DNA of 64,000 bases from Pterois miles (Eukaryota > Chordata > Actinopteri > Perciformes > Scorpaenidae). Positions 12,481 through 24,192 of the stretch are shown here, piece after piece. Both the position numbers and the translations under genes were made by a program. Below the pieces are notes generated by a model that had not been told where the DNA came from, searched no databases, and was given only the letters and a program-made list of their open reading frames with translations. The stretch's first letter is position 1; each line of letters opens with the position of its first letter. The DNA lies in NCBI GenBank assembly GCA_947000775.1, contig CAMQGK010000144.1:14434001-14498000 (forward strand), read 5' to 3'.

Positions 12481-12600
12481 ACAGTGAAACAAGCTACTGA
12501 ACCAAAGCCATGATGCTTCAGTGCAGCCAACAGTGGAATCACTGTACTGGGCAGCTTTCAGCATCCATGTGAAACTGAGTATTTGTGAAGAAAAGATCTC

Positions 12601-13254
12601 TGAGGGGTGAGACAGTTCATAAAAGTCACGGTTCGGTTTTGTTCACGGTTTGGGGGTTATGGTTTTTGGTGCAGCTCGGTACAGCAGTAAACAGTATTTA
12701 TGGTACAGCAAGGAAGCCAATTTCATTTTCAATTTGAACAGCTTTTCATTTATTTGCTAAAATAAGTCAGCTGTTTACCTGAACGGCAGTAGACTACGCT
12801 AACATAAGGAACAAGTGCTACTGTGTTATCTAAAAAGAATTAATAAATCAAAAACTAATTATAGGCACAGGCCATCAACAAAAAGTGCATCGGGGCAGCC
12901 AGCACTAGACTTTTTTTTAAACACCAGTGACATGACATTTAAATAATACGCTTCATCAACGCGTCGCATCTCTGGAGGTACAACACAATGCGCAGTAAAA
13001 TCTGGTCCGCCCTCGCCGAAACTGAGCCAATCACAACATCGAACACAGTTTCAGCTACACTGCGCATGTGTTATACGTCATATTCCTGTCCGCCTGTGTC
13101 CCAGCCTCTTTCCATAGGCCTTGATTTCTAGTGTGACAATAAAAAGGATGACAAAAATACACAATCGGCCTCATAACCTATTTCAAATGATCCGAATGAT
13201 ACGTACACAAACTGAACATTTTTTTTTTTTTTACCCAAACCATGCCCACCCCTA
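12601..13254. mobile_element. Nonautonomous hAT-like element
   Basis: Left end TGAGGGGTGAGACAGTTCAT with CACGGTTCGG blocks. Right end, read inverted, TAGGGGTGGGCATGGTTTGG. Such ends are typical of fish hAT derivatives. No convincing 8-bp target duplication and no transposase remain. Confidence 0.4.
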
Positions 13255-13733
13255 ATGGATACTGAAAAACTGTGTGTCAACCGTACATCATGGAAACAAA
13301 GACACAGAAAAAACTCCCCAAATCTCAGGTATGGGATCATGGTCCTTTCTGTTGCTAGGATACAGATCATTTCTCTGCTGTGACAATCTCACTTTCATGA
13401 GGCAGACTCCTTCTCTCTACTGGTTTACCATATTTCTCTCTCTCTGCGTATGCTCACATGTTCAGCATGCACACATCCACATCCAGCTGGCCTAAGCGTA
13501 CCTGTTTGTGTGCTGATTAGCGAGCTGCAGTACCACGGACTAATGACCTCACACCGCTTTGGGGGGAGGGGATTGAAGATTGAATATCTTGATGAATTGG
13601 CTGAACCGGCCAATCAGGTGCCGTACATACAGAGCTTAACTTATTGATCTATTGGATTCTACTGGATGAACAGAACGGAGCGGCAAGTGAAAGACTATCG
13701 GAAACCAACGGAGAGCTTCTGTGACAGGATTAA

Positions 13734-13996
13734 ATGAGAAAGGGTGAAGAGATAAAAGCAAGAGGAAAAAGGGGAGAGGTGGGTGATTGAGAAGAAGACA
13801 AAGGACAAGGGAGGAAAAAAGGTGAAACAGTGATATGAGGAAGGAAGTGATAAGGAGAGACAGGCACAGAGGAAAGAGAATGAGAAAAGGAGAAACGAGG
13901 GCTAAAGGAGAGAGGATGGGAGGAGGGGAGAGACAAAGGGAGGATGCTGAAAATAACAAAAGAGAAGGGAGGGAGGGAGGAGAGAGGGTGGGAACA
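13734..13996. repeat. Polypurine tract of about 260 bp
   Basis: The plus strand is mostly A and G over 260 bp, with few interruptions and no simple period. On the transcript (minus) strand it is a pyrimidine tract. It creates long spurious open frames on both strands. Confidence 0.8.
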
Positions 13997-14222
13997 CAAA
14001 TCAAAGGGAGCTCAGCACTGCAGGAAGGTGGCAGACTGACACACACTTCAAACACACACACACACACTCTTTTCAACAACACACACTCACTTCAAACACC
14101 TGAATATGACTGTGTGTAGTGGAGGCTGTGTCCATACAATGACCTTCTTAACCTGGTTGGAAGGAATCTATAATGGCACACAGACACAGTCAATTCAAAG
14201 CATCATATTCTGATCAATAGCC

Positions 14223-14274
<52 letters not shown>
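14223..14274. repeat. (GT)n microsatellite
   Basis: About 26 pure GT units. Confidence 0.95.
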
Positions 14275-14275
<1 letters not shown>

Positions 14276-14386
14276 ACAGGTTTGAGGACACCAGCACTTG
14301 CACATAATACTACAGATGGACACATGTTAACCCTAAGAGACATGCAGGGCAGGTAGTGATCCCGACAGACTTTCAGAGGCTCTAGC

Positions 14387-14817
14387 ACACCTGTCAAACT
14401 CAAGGCCCATTGGCGAAATCCGGCCCACCACCTCACTTTATGTGGCCCATGAGGGTTTGCAAAGAATATAGTATGCTTATCATCATATGCCGCTTTACAG
14501 AAGTATTGTGTGCTTAAACTACATGTCCCACAATATATTTGATTATGTGACATGCGCACTGAAGTGTCACAGTATCAGTGGTTTCCAGCGGTTTCCAGTG
14601 GTTTCTGGTGTTATTGGAGACTTTTGGAGACTCTGATGTGAAAGCAGGTATTGTTTTTACTCTTCTGAAGGAAAACTAATAATAATCAAATGCAGAGGCA
14701 ATGTTCTAATATGATCAAGAGTAGATATATTTATATTGTCTTACATTACAACTGGCCCTTTGAGGGCAACCATAATGCTGATGTGGCCTGGGATGAAATT
14801 TTGAGTTTGACACCCAT
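14387..14817. mobile_element. hAT (Charlie-like) MITE
   Basis: 431-bp element with inverted ends ACACCTGTCAAACTCAAGGC and, from the right, ATGGGTGTCAAACTCAAAAT. It is flanked by GCTCTAGC (14379-14386) and GCTTTAGT (14818-14825), an 8-bp duplication matching at six positions. It has no coding capacity. It abuts the repeat that begins at 14818. Confidence 0.6.
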
Positions 14818-15782
14818 GCTTTAGTAGATTCAGTTTTGGCTAGAGTGAAGCTACAGATCATATGAAACTAGAAAACCAAACCATGGTACCATCTATGTCA
14901 TACCAACATGCCGGGAGGGAGGCGAAATCTGGGCTAAATTTTAGCAAGGAAAAACTGGCCATTTTCAAAGGGGTCCCTTGACCTCTGACCTCAAGATATC
15001 TGAATGAAAATGGGTTCTGTAGGTACCTACGAGTCTCCCCTTTACAGGCATGCCCATGATAATCACATGCTGTCTGGGGCAAAAAACATGCATTTTTTTC
15101 ATGCAGTATAAATGTTTTATTTTTGCCTATTCTAAAAATGGTGTGTTTGAATATTTCTGCATACTGGGGTCCCTAAACAGTCTTGGAATTACATAACTTT
15201 GGTATCACTGTAAAGCTGAGACTCTTGTGGAGCCAAAGAACCCAATTGTATTCATGTGTGATGACGTTAGTTCCCATAGTAGCCATTTGAGACCATTTTT
15301 TGAAATTTGACCTCACTGTATAAAATGACCTGTGGTGACCTCTGGGATAATCACAGCCTCACGAAACTTTACAACAACAAACTAGAGACCTGGAGCATTG
15401 AGAGGTGGTACTGAGGAGGGATTTTGATCATATTTATAAATTCTTGATTTAGCACCAAATTAAAATTGCTGAGACAATTTATGAAGCATAATAGAGCATA
15501 GGGATGGTCATCATATACTTTGATCATAATGTCCTAAACCCATTTACCCTTTTACAATTCATTTTATATAATTAATGAATTAATTTGGGATTTTTTTTGT
15601 GATATATGACTAGAACAACTTGTCACACAGTGCTGAGCTGCATCTCAAATTAATCATCAGGTTTTCAGCTTGCAGATGATGTACACCACTTCAATGTGGC
15701 ATCTGCTGCTGACCTGCTAGCTCCCCCTTAAAAAAAAAAAAAAAAAGACAAAAACGTGTGTTTTGTGGGTCTCGGAGGGTTA
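14818..15782. repeat. Long teleost interspersed repeat
   Basis: Contains the blocks AAAGGGGTCCCTTGACCTCT, TAGGTACCTACGAGTCTCCC and a right end GTGGGTCTCGGAGGGTTAA after an A17-18 run. I remember these as a frequent percomorph repeat. Part of it recurs inverted near 32.96-33.00 kb. Confidence 0.5.
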
Positions 15783-17464
15783 AGGGCTGATGTAATAAAG
15801 TCATACACTGTTGTGGTTGAAATAGCCATGCTGATACTTGATGTCACATGCATCATCATCAATGTCCATCTTTAACCTATTAATATATGACTCGTCCACA
15901 CAGCTGAAGACGGTCACTATCCTGTTTTGTCCTGTTCTTTACAATTATCAACGCTGCTGGTATCAGCTATTAAAAGTCAGTTTAATGGAAAATAAGCGTT
16001 CCATATCTCATTAATAAGCATTTCTCAAACTGTGTATTACTGTACAAAAAAGTGGGTCGATCACGTTTTTTTGGGTCAGTCAACAACAGAGCGGCAAATA
16101 AGGAGGAGCGACAGTTCTGGAATTATTTTTAGCACTGTGAAGTTGCATTTGAATTTTTTTTTTTTTTTTCACTTTTGCTGTAAACAAAACCCCGAGCCAC
16201 TAGCCTCCTGAGTAATCATCAACAATCAACAAAAGACTAAATTTACCTTGCACGGCAGCTGCATTATCGCAAGATCACACAAGAATCCATCTTGTCAGGC
16301 TTCAAGTAATGCGTTTGTCCACGCACTAATCAGCGTCCTGTGAGGAGCTACTGGCAGCTACAGGCGTGGGCTAGGTTTGAGTGAAATGAAACGGAGAAGC
16401 AACTGCTTGTTCAAAACAATAAAGGCAGCTGCTGAAGAGGTTAGTGAAGATGTTGCAGTAGCATCAGTTTTACCAGATCTGGAGAGTATTTAGTCACTGA
16501 AAAAAGAGCAAAGAACAGAACTGAAAGACGTTTTCGCTCTTTTCCCGACTGGCTTCGGCAAGAGTATGATTGACAGATGGTTCAACCAATCACCTGCCAA
16601 GTATTTTTTTTGAAAGTGCCTGCCCTTTTCTAAACAGTTTCCAATGATGGCTTCTAAGATGGCTCTGTGTACACTAATCATCTGGTGCGTCAGTTTAACG
16701 TTAAATGGCATTACATACAAAAATACCCACAAGTCTTATCGGCAAACACAACCTGGATCCATCATCCGTCAATCAGTGACGCAGCATGTGGCCGCTAACA
16801 ACATAACACGACAACATACATTAGTTGACAAATTGATCCAAAAGTGAATATATTCCAACAGCACAATCTATAGATGTGAAAAAGTCATTTGAAAGCCAAT
16901 AATTTAGCATTTCCACTGTCAGCATCTGCAAAAGAATTTGCGCTGGAAGTATTCAATGTTTTTTGTATTGTGAACAAATCCCATGAAAAGACCAAAAAAG
17001 GGCTGTAAAAAATTATTTCTAACATTGATTAATGATCACTCAATCGTTTAATGTATAACATGGGTATCAAAAAAAATCAAAAAATATGTATCACAAGCTA
17101 ATAAATGACAAACTGATTATTAAAATTGTTCTCAATACTTTCTGACTTGCCCAGCCTTTCTGTGGCTCCTGAAGACCACTGATTCCTACTAAAGACAGAA
17201 GTCTTTAAAAAACAGTCATAAATATATATTTTCATTTTTAAAAAGGATGTCATTGCACAACACATGGTCCCTTTTTCGTACACAAGAAAAACTAAATAAT
17301 AACAGTGGTGTATTCCTGTAGTACATTTGAAGTTGCATCAGGGGGAACACACACGGCCCTCAGTGTGGCCCGGCTGGTCTGGCTGGGCGGTCTGAAGATA
17401 CCACAGGCAATGATAAAACTGGGCACTGGAGTTTTAAACGTTGCTCAAACAGGAAAGAAGAAAG

Positions 17465-17738
17465 ATATTCCTTTATTAGTCCCACAGTGGGGAAATTCAG
17501 TTTTACACTCTGTTGTTCACACAGTACATATACATGTCAATGGAGAGATGTCAGAGTGAGGGGGCTGCTCCTGACAAGCGCCCAGAGCAGTTGGGGGTTT
17601 GATGCCTTGCTCAGGGGCACCTCGGCAGTGCCCAAGAGGTAAACTGGCACCTCTCAAGCAACCAGTTGGTCTTGGTCCATGGGGGACTTGAACCGCATCC
17701 TCACCCAAGTCCTTACGGACTGAGCTACTGCCGCCCCC
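17465..17738 (-). mobile_element. tRNA-derived SINE with L2-type 3' tail
   Basis: On the minus strand the head reads GGGGGCGGCAGTAGCTCAGT, giving a pol III box A near 17717-17728 and a perfect box B, GGTTCAAGTCC (17684-17694). The 3' end (17471-17495) reads TTTCCCCACTGTGGGACTAA followed by TAAAGG, shared with the LINE tail at 36621. A second copy without its head is at 62776. Confidence 0.75.
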
Positions 17739-17924
17739 AAGTAAGTAATGCATTTGTTGGGGACTATTTTCGGCTGGGTATTAATACAAATTTGGTGCTC
17801 TAGTGAGTATTTACGGAAACAGGACTTTTTAATAGATTTTGGACAAATAATGGAGCTTTACGGCACAGAGGAATAAGCATGTCATGCAGACACAGTGTTG
17901 CTTCGTGTACAGATTGATTTTGGG

Positions 17925-17958
17925 CTATACAAATAAAATTGATTTGATTTGACATGCA
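17925..17958. mobile_element. Retroposon tail remnant
   Basis: GCTATACAAATAAAATTGAT followed by TTGATTTGA resembles the (TTGA)n-type 3' tail of fish LINEs. It is too short to classify. Confidence 0.3.
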
Positions 17959-19496
17959 GTGACAATAGGCACAATCCTTTCATGTGATTTGTTGACATTA
18001 AGAAAAATATATAAAATATCACCAGCAATGTTCTTTGGGTCTAAATGCAGTTGCTAAATGTTATCGTTCAACAATATGCACAGATAAAACCTTTGAGGGC
18101 ATTTGCTGCTCTCTATTAATTAATACATTGCCTTAGATTGCAATATTACTTCTGTAACATTTTTAAAAAAGAAAGTGTTTTTTGAAGGCTTGAAGACATG
18201 GTGCTTGTTTAAAGGTTTGGATACAACACACATCAAAAAGGAAACTATACAGGAGACCTACCCCCCACTCCTCCACTTTAAACTACACTTAAGTGTGCCC
18301 ATGTGCGGGCTGTTTTATTCTTTAACGAGCAGAGGGAACATTATCATCAGAGGGGCGTTGTTCACATGCCCACATCATAAACTAACACACAATCACAGAC
18401 TAACCCATGAGGATAACTAGCTGGTTTCCACAACAACAGGCCGCAACCTGTCTGCCAGCTCCGTCTCTCTTCATCTCATCCCTCTGTTCATTCCCTCTCC
18501 CTCTCGTCCCCCCCCTCCCTCGCTTCAAGAGTCCATTGAGACTCAAAGTGTTTTTCTGATGTCAGTCGCGTATGTGCGTGCGTGCACATGCAGCAGTCGA
18601 ACAGCAGCTGCGTCCTTAATTTCCTTCTCTTCATCAGTGCTTCCATCTTAAAAGTGTGTATTAGAGGCCACAGTAATAAATGTACTGACGAGAGGACGAT
18701 ATTGTTGAAAGTTTTTTCCTTCAATTTCAACAAAACGTAGATCAGTCTCTTGAACTGGAGCTGATCTCCGTTCACAGATTCTGATTGGCTAGTACTCGTT
18801 GCCTTGGTTGGCTGGTTTGCCTACCGTGGGCAGGGTTCAGCCTCCGACTTCATTTATATTCTAGTAGCTCTAGCGACATTGAACAAATAACGCCGAGCAT
18901 GCATGCACACACATAATGTGAGGCTGGTGAATTTTCATCCAAAGAATTGTGCCGATGCATTGAAGCAATTAGTGTATAGAAAATGGAGCCTAAGGCCAAT
19001 GCGTAAGTAACGTACACAACGGCACACACTCAAAAGGAAAAATAAATAGAAATGTTATAGCTCTAGGCTCGCTTTTAAGAGCCACTGAGGCTATTCAGAG
19101 CCAGGTCTAAAGATTAGATTGCAGTTCTGCATAACCAGTACATTCGAGGTGAAAGAAAGCCCAGCTGGGCCTCGGAAATTTGCTGCTGGAGAGATGTATC
19201 AGCAGGCCAGTATTTGCTTATCTTTTATTTATTTTTATTTTTAGCTAGAATGTTAGATTGTTTTTATTTGCATTTTTCATTTTCCACACAGAGAAAAACA
19301 ATATACAATGTATAAGCTACGCCTTGCCCCCATAGTTACCAGTACTACCCTAGTTTCAATGCCTTTACACATCACACACGCACTTCAAAATGATAACAAT
19401 AGCGGATTTTACACTCAAGATTCTTTCTGTCCTTGTATTCAGACATAAGTAGCATCTCATTACTAGCTGTATTTTTGCAGTTATCACTAGCAGATT

Positions 19497-19615
19497 TAGT
19501 CAGTCCCTGGTTCAAATCCAGCTTGGGGCTCTTCTGTATGGAGTTTACATGTGCTCCTCTTGTTAGCTTGGGTTTTCTCCAGGTTCTCCGGCTTCCTCCC
19601 ATTTGCAGCTTATAT
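19497..19615 (+). mobile_element. SINE fragment
   Basis: Has a perfect pol III box B, GGTTCAAATCC (19509-19519), followed by TTGGGGCTCTTCTGTATGGA and a decayed GTTTTCTCCAGG run. It is the same family as at 12.2 kb, with box A missing. Confidence 0.55.
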
Positions 19616-21019
19616 TACAGCAGAAAAAAACTGGTGAATCCAATCCATACATGTTTGCTCATTGCCAACCATAACGGCGGCGCTGGTATTGGTCCTGGAG
19701 ACACCTACTGTAGCAGAGCTAGCACATCTTTAGAATGTGGACAGATTTTGTCGCTGCGATTGGGTTGCAACCGTGCAAGATGCAGTCACGAAATTTTACA
19801 GGTTTGTAGTTGAGATCAAAATGAAGGCTGAGTTTGAAAGTGGGTGTAGTATGAGCAAGGGCGCCGGAAATAGGGGGTAGGAAGTGAGGAATTTGCCGTT
19901 GTAACTGGTGTGATCACTAAATGGTATCTAGTGTATTTTTGGTTTTGGAGCGGCTAAAAAATATCATCCATACTCTCAAGTATCACTCTTACTACAGCCT
20001 CATGCACACCACTTAACCATGCAGAGAAATCCCAAACTTGACAGGTCTGCTGTGCCTAGTTGCGGTTGCCCAGCTATTAGAAAATTGCTGCTCGGCGGTG
20101 GGGTAAAGCAAATGGTCAATTAGTAATTAATGAATTTAGTTTTCATTAGGCCCATGGGGGTTTGACAGTTATTCATCACTTATGTGGCAGCAGCTTCTTT
20201 GAAACCCAAGTGAAAACTGCAACGCGCAGTCTATTTCAAGCCCACTATCATAGTGTGAGTGTGTGTGTCACATCGCCCTTGGACATGTGCTTGCGGAATG
20301 TGTTGAGAGCAAGGCAAAACACTGGGTTGCCACAGCAACTAGTAGCCAAGGCTGGGGAAACAGATGTGGGGGGGGTGCTATCAGAGGACGAGGTGAGAGT
20401 AAGCTACAGATTAAAAGAAAATAAATAAATAAATGGCAGGACAGGTGGAGTTGAATATTTGTGACTATTACACTCTACTGTAAGAGAGAAAGACAGCGTG
20501 AGGGAGGGACATTAAGAGAGAAAGCAAGTCAAAATGGCAGGAAGGTGTAAAAAGAGTGGGGGTTGACTAAGAACGGGCTGAAAATTTTAAACATTTTACG
20601 TTTAACAACAGCATCATCCAAAGATGGTTGCAAAAGCTCTATAATTTGTTTTTTCATTGTATGAATGTGTGTCCCATTTTGGAGCTACACTCATCTTTTA
20701 TAGATGAGAGTAAAACATCTCAAAGTCCTCTGGTTACTTGGAAAGGAAATCAGATGCAGAGTGTAGTTTAAACAGCGTAGTCTGGCCTCTCTATCTGCTT
20801 CTTGTCTACTGTCATACTGTCTCCATTCTCTCTTAAATAATCTCCTTTCCTTCCTCTTTCCCTCTCGTGCTTTTAGCTTTCATATAAACTACAATATGTC
20901 TCTCTTTAACACTTTTTTATTTTCCTGTAACACCCTTCTGTCATCCCTCACCCTTGGTCTTGAAACATATTTTGATACATTACCTGTTGTAAATAGTAAC
21001 TAGTTATGACACTTAATAT

Positions 21020-21200
21020 TAGGGATGTCACAAGAACCAATACTTTCAGTACCAAGTCAACGATGGTGACGGTACTTGTTTTTCAGTACCGTAGGTACCA
21101 CCAGGGTTCGAGACAAATAGCTTCCCGGGGATGATAGAAAATATGTTCACTATCGACGCGTCTAGGGGGACGCACTCTTTTTCCCTGATCCTGCTACATT
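21020..21200. mobile_element. hAT-like terminal fragment
   Basis: Starts TAGGGATGTCACAAGAACCA and continues with GGTACCACCAGGGTTCGAGA and GGATGATAGAAAAT. The right end of the 26.0-kb element shows the same order of blocks when inverted. No second end was found nearby. Confidence 0.5.
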
Positions 21201-21829
21201 GTGAGCAATATACCCGTGTTATAAGTCGACTCAGCAGCCGGACACGTGGCTCAGGGGGGTAGAGCACTCTAGGGATTCTGGAGGAATAAAACCTGCAACT
21301 GTGAGTCACAGCAACAAAACCAGTGAGACTGTCATCAGTCTGCAGATGAGCGAAGCATTTAGAGCCTTGTGAGTCTAAAAAAAATGTAGTATATTGTAAA
21401 TATTAACTGAATCACACGGTTTCTCCAGTCTAACATGGTGAAGTATAGACTTCTTTTACATTTTTGACAAATTCAGAATGATCATTACAGAACAGGATGT
21501 ACTACGAGTTTGAACGACTTATTATCTGCAATATGTTTTCATTTAAAACACTGAGAACAGATGTATTATTGACAGATGCCCTCCATCCATCTATCCATCC
21601 ATTCTCATGTAGCAATGAGGAAGCCAACAAAATAACCTTGTGTAGCCCAAAAGTGTAAAACAGACAAATTGTCGTTTTCCAAACTACTTCCATACCATTC
21701 TGATTCTGTCCATTCTCAGTAATTCATTCCCACAGTATGTCCTTTACACGGTAAGATCTACTGCTGCATCTCAGTGTGGGCCACTCCCATCAGCTCATTC
21801 TCTCCTTCAGAACAGAGCCTTACATGCAT

Positions 21830-21863
21830 GGAGGAGGAGGAGGAGGAGGAGGAGGAGGAGGAG
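21830..21863. repeat. (GGA)n microsatellite
   Basis: About 11 pure GGA units. Confidence 0.95.
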
Positions 21864-22049
21864 GGAAGGAATGAGGAGGAAGGTACATAATCTTTAACAA
21901 ACAACTGATGACCGAGTTGCATTGACCACCTCAGCGACACACACAAGGCCCTTTTATCCTCCTAAATGATTCTTTGGCAAAAATAATCCATCATGCCACA
22001 GGCCCTTCCCTTCACCTCTGACCAGAAATGCAATACCAAGATATGTCAA

Positions 22050-22072
22050 ACACACACACACACACACACACA
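22050..22072. repeat. (CA)n microsatellite
   Basis: About 11 pure CA units. Confidence 0.9.
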
Positions 22073-22439
22073 GATATCACATCCTAATCAATAGGCGTAT
22101 TGTTATTTCAGCCCTCTACTCTGAGTATATCAATAGCTTCCTTGTGATTAAAAATATACTGTGCCTTTGGATAAGGTTAACGCCAATGGCACAGATCTGT
22201 GGGTGTGTGGAAAGATGGAGAAAGAGATATGTGAAGCATCTTTTCTCAAGAAGAATATTAAAGAAAACTTGCTACCAAAGACAAACAGGGTGAGTTACAG
22301 ACCAAACTGGACTCAACACTGAATTCATTATTACACTATTAGTCCCCATCATCATCATTAACAACATATTATTATGTATTATTGTTGCTGTCAATGAACC
22401 CACGTGAGGATACTTGATGTGTAGATGGAGTTACAGAAG

Positions 22440-23110
22440 ATTTGTCAGACTAATACAGAATATTGCTAATGGGGTAATGTGGGGGGGTTGTCATGTGGTG
22501 GTGGGAAGCTCTGGCATCCAACAACACTTTTCCCAACAGTATTGCATTTAAGAGCCAACATATGGGCTCATATCTGGCGCACTGCATTTAATTAGGGGGT
22601 CAAGTATTTGAATGCACCATTCCAGACTTTTCAGTCAATCTGCAGGTCTCAGCTAAGTCTATTTGCACTGTAATCCATTTGGAGCTCCCTCCATGCTCAC
22701 GTTGAAAACAGGGTACAAAATGTCGAGCTAATTCAAATCTCTACTACTGTGATGGCTTGAAACCATGAGAATTTAATACCGAGGCACAAGCCAGGGGAGG
22801 TTGGTATAATGCACTACTGCCTCTTCATCATCCTTATATCTCTAATTAACCTCATCCCATTGCACTGTATTGAGACAGCTGATGGTTTTCTGTGGATTAG
22901 ACGCATAATGCTCATAATTAGCGTATCATATATTGATAGTGTACTTTAGGATTTAGAGGACTTAGAAGCAGGACTAACATAGATTGGCATGATCCCTCAT
23001 GGCACGAACATGACAAGGTTAGATGGAAGCTTTTCCCATTAGGCCCCCAATCGGTGCTGGTGTAGACAGTTTAATGAATTTAAAAAACCAGGGTGATGAC
23101 AAGCTGACAC
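22440..23110. other. Candidate conserved noncoding block
   Basis: A 670-bp block without recognisable repeats or microsatellites, containing several TAATTA or AATTA cores (near 22588, 22844 and 22917) and a balanced, complex sequence between repeat-rich flanks. The possible regulatory role is an inference from texture only. Confidence 0.25.
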
Positions 23111-23414
23111 TCAGTAACAAAGTCAAAGCTGGTCCTCAAACCCAAGGAGACAGAAAAGATATCACTATCATAAATATCAGTTTGATTGTTTTTTTCTGAT
23201 TCTATTTCATCATCAAACAAAAAAAAAAAACACAACTTAACAAAAAATTGTCATCATCGTTGCATTTCTTCTGCTATCCCAATCAATATTCTCACAAAAT
23301 GCTCCACAAAGCCTCTGCAAATGATGAATATGTTGCTGTGGACGGTTTCTGCCTGAGAAATGATGGTAAGTACTTATTAAAGGAACTATGTGCAGCATTT
23401 GGGGGGATCTATAC

Positions 23415-24192
23415 CAGGGGTGGGTAACTGTCTTTCCTGGGGGCCACATGAGAAACCCAGATTTTTGCCAGGGGCCAAACAAATACTGTCAGAAGTAGCC
23501 TCCATTTTAACACTATAGAAAACATACTTGGCTTTACTTTTTCAGCATTTACTATACTAAAAATCACTCCAAACAGCATATTATTAAGAAAATTACATTA
23601 TATGCAGGAGTCTTTGAACTGAACAGGACTGACTGTTTCTGGTTGTAATGTTCCCATTGACAAAATTTAACATTTAACTTAACATTAACACTTAAATTTC
23701 CTTCTTTGGTTACATGCACCTTTGTAAACAGTCCTTGCTGCTTTAGTATCTCAGCTAGCAGCCCCTCGGCTGTCCTCTCCTTCTCATCTCCAGACAGGTT
23801 TCTGTACTTTTCTGCATGTTTTGTCTTAAAGTGGCAGCTCAAATTGAATTCTTTGAAAACAGCCAAATGTTTCTTGCAAACTAAGCACAAAGCTTTACTG
23901 CCAACCTCTGCGAAAAAATATGTAGCAGTCCATGACTTATTACAGACGTGCCGCCTCAGCAGGTGACACTACTTCAAACATCACTCACGTCAATTTACAT
24001 CAATGTCAAGTGTGACAGGAAGAAGCACACTAACGATACACAAGCATTTCAAAACAAAATCTAATTTATTTACTGTTTTTTTTTTTTTAGCTTTGTAAGT
24101 AAAATTGCATGGTTTGTCTGAGACCTTGCGGGCCAGACAAAACCATCATGAGGGCCGGTTCGGGCCCACGGGCCGTATAATGCCCAGGTCTG
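23415..24192 (-). mobile_element. hAT (Charlie-like) transposon, internally deleted
   Basis: 778-bp insertion with ends CAGGGGTGGGTAACTG and, inverted from the right, CAGACCTGGGCATTATACGG. It is flanked by ATCTATAC (23407-23414) and ATATATTG (24193-24200). The empty site in the host repeat predicts ATCTATTG, so both copies are diverged forms of one 8-bp duplication. It carries only the first part of a transposase on the minus strand. Confidence 0.7.
23564..23953 (-). pseudogene. hAT transposase N-terminal fragment
   Basis: On the minus strand from about 23953 the frame reads KSWTATYFFAEVGSKALCLV and continues with CKKHLAVFKEFNLSCHFKTK. This is the zinc-binding CxxC...HxxxxH module that opens Charlie-type hAT transposases and the GTF2IRD2/ZBED relatives. 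A downstream GLLAEILKQQGLFTK segment follows, then the frame ends. The dimerisation and catalytic regions are absent. Confidence 0.65.

Noticed and set aside
13636..14082. Long Leu/Ser/Pro-rich minus-strand frame
   Set aside because: It is the complement of the polypurine tract; stop codons are rare there for compositional reasons.
16019..16850. Full hAT element starting at TTCTCAAACTGTG
   Set aside because: The left motif and a TTTCCAATGATGGCTTCTAA block look like a fish repeat, but I could not define ends or a target duplication.
17683..17738. tRNA gene
   Set aside because: Box A and box B are present, but the sequence continues into a SINE body and LINE-like tail, and recurs without its head at 62776.
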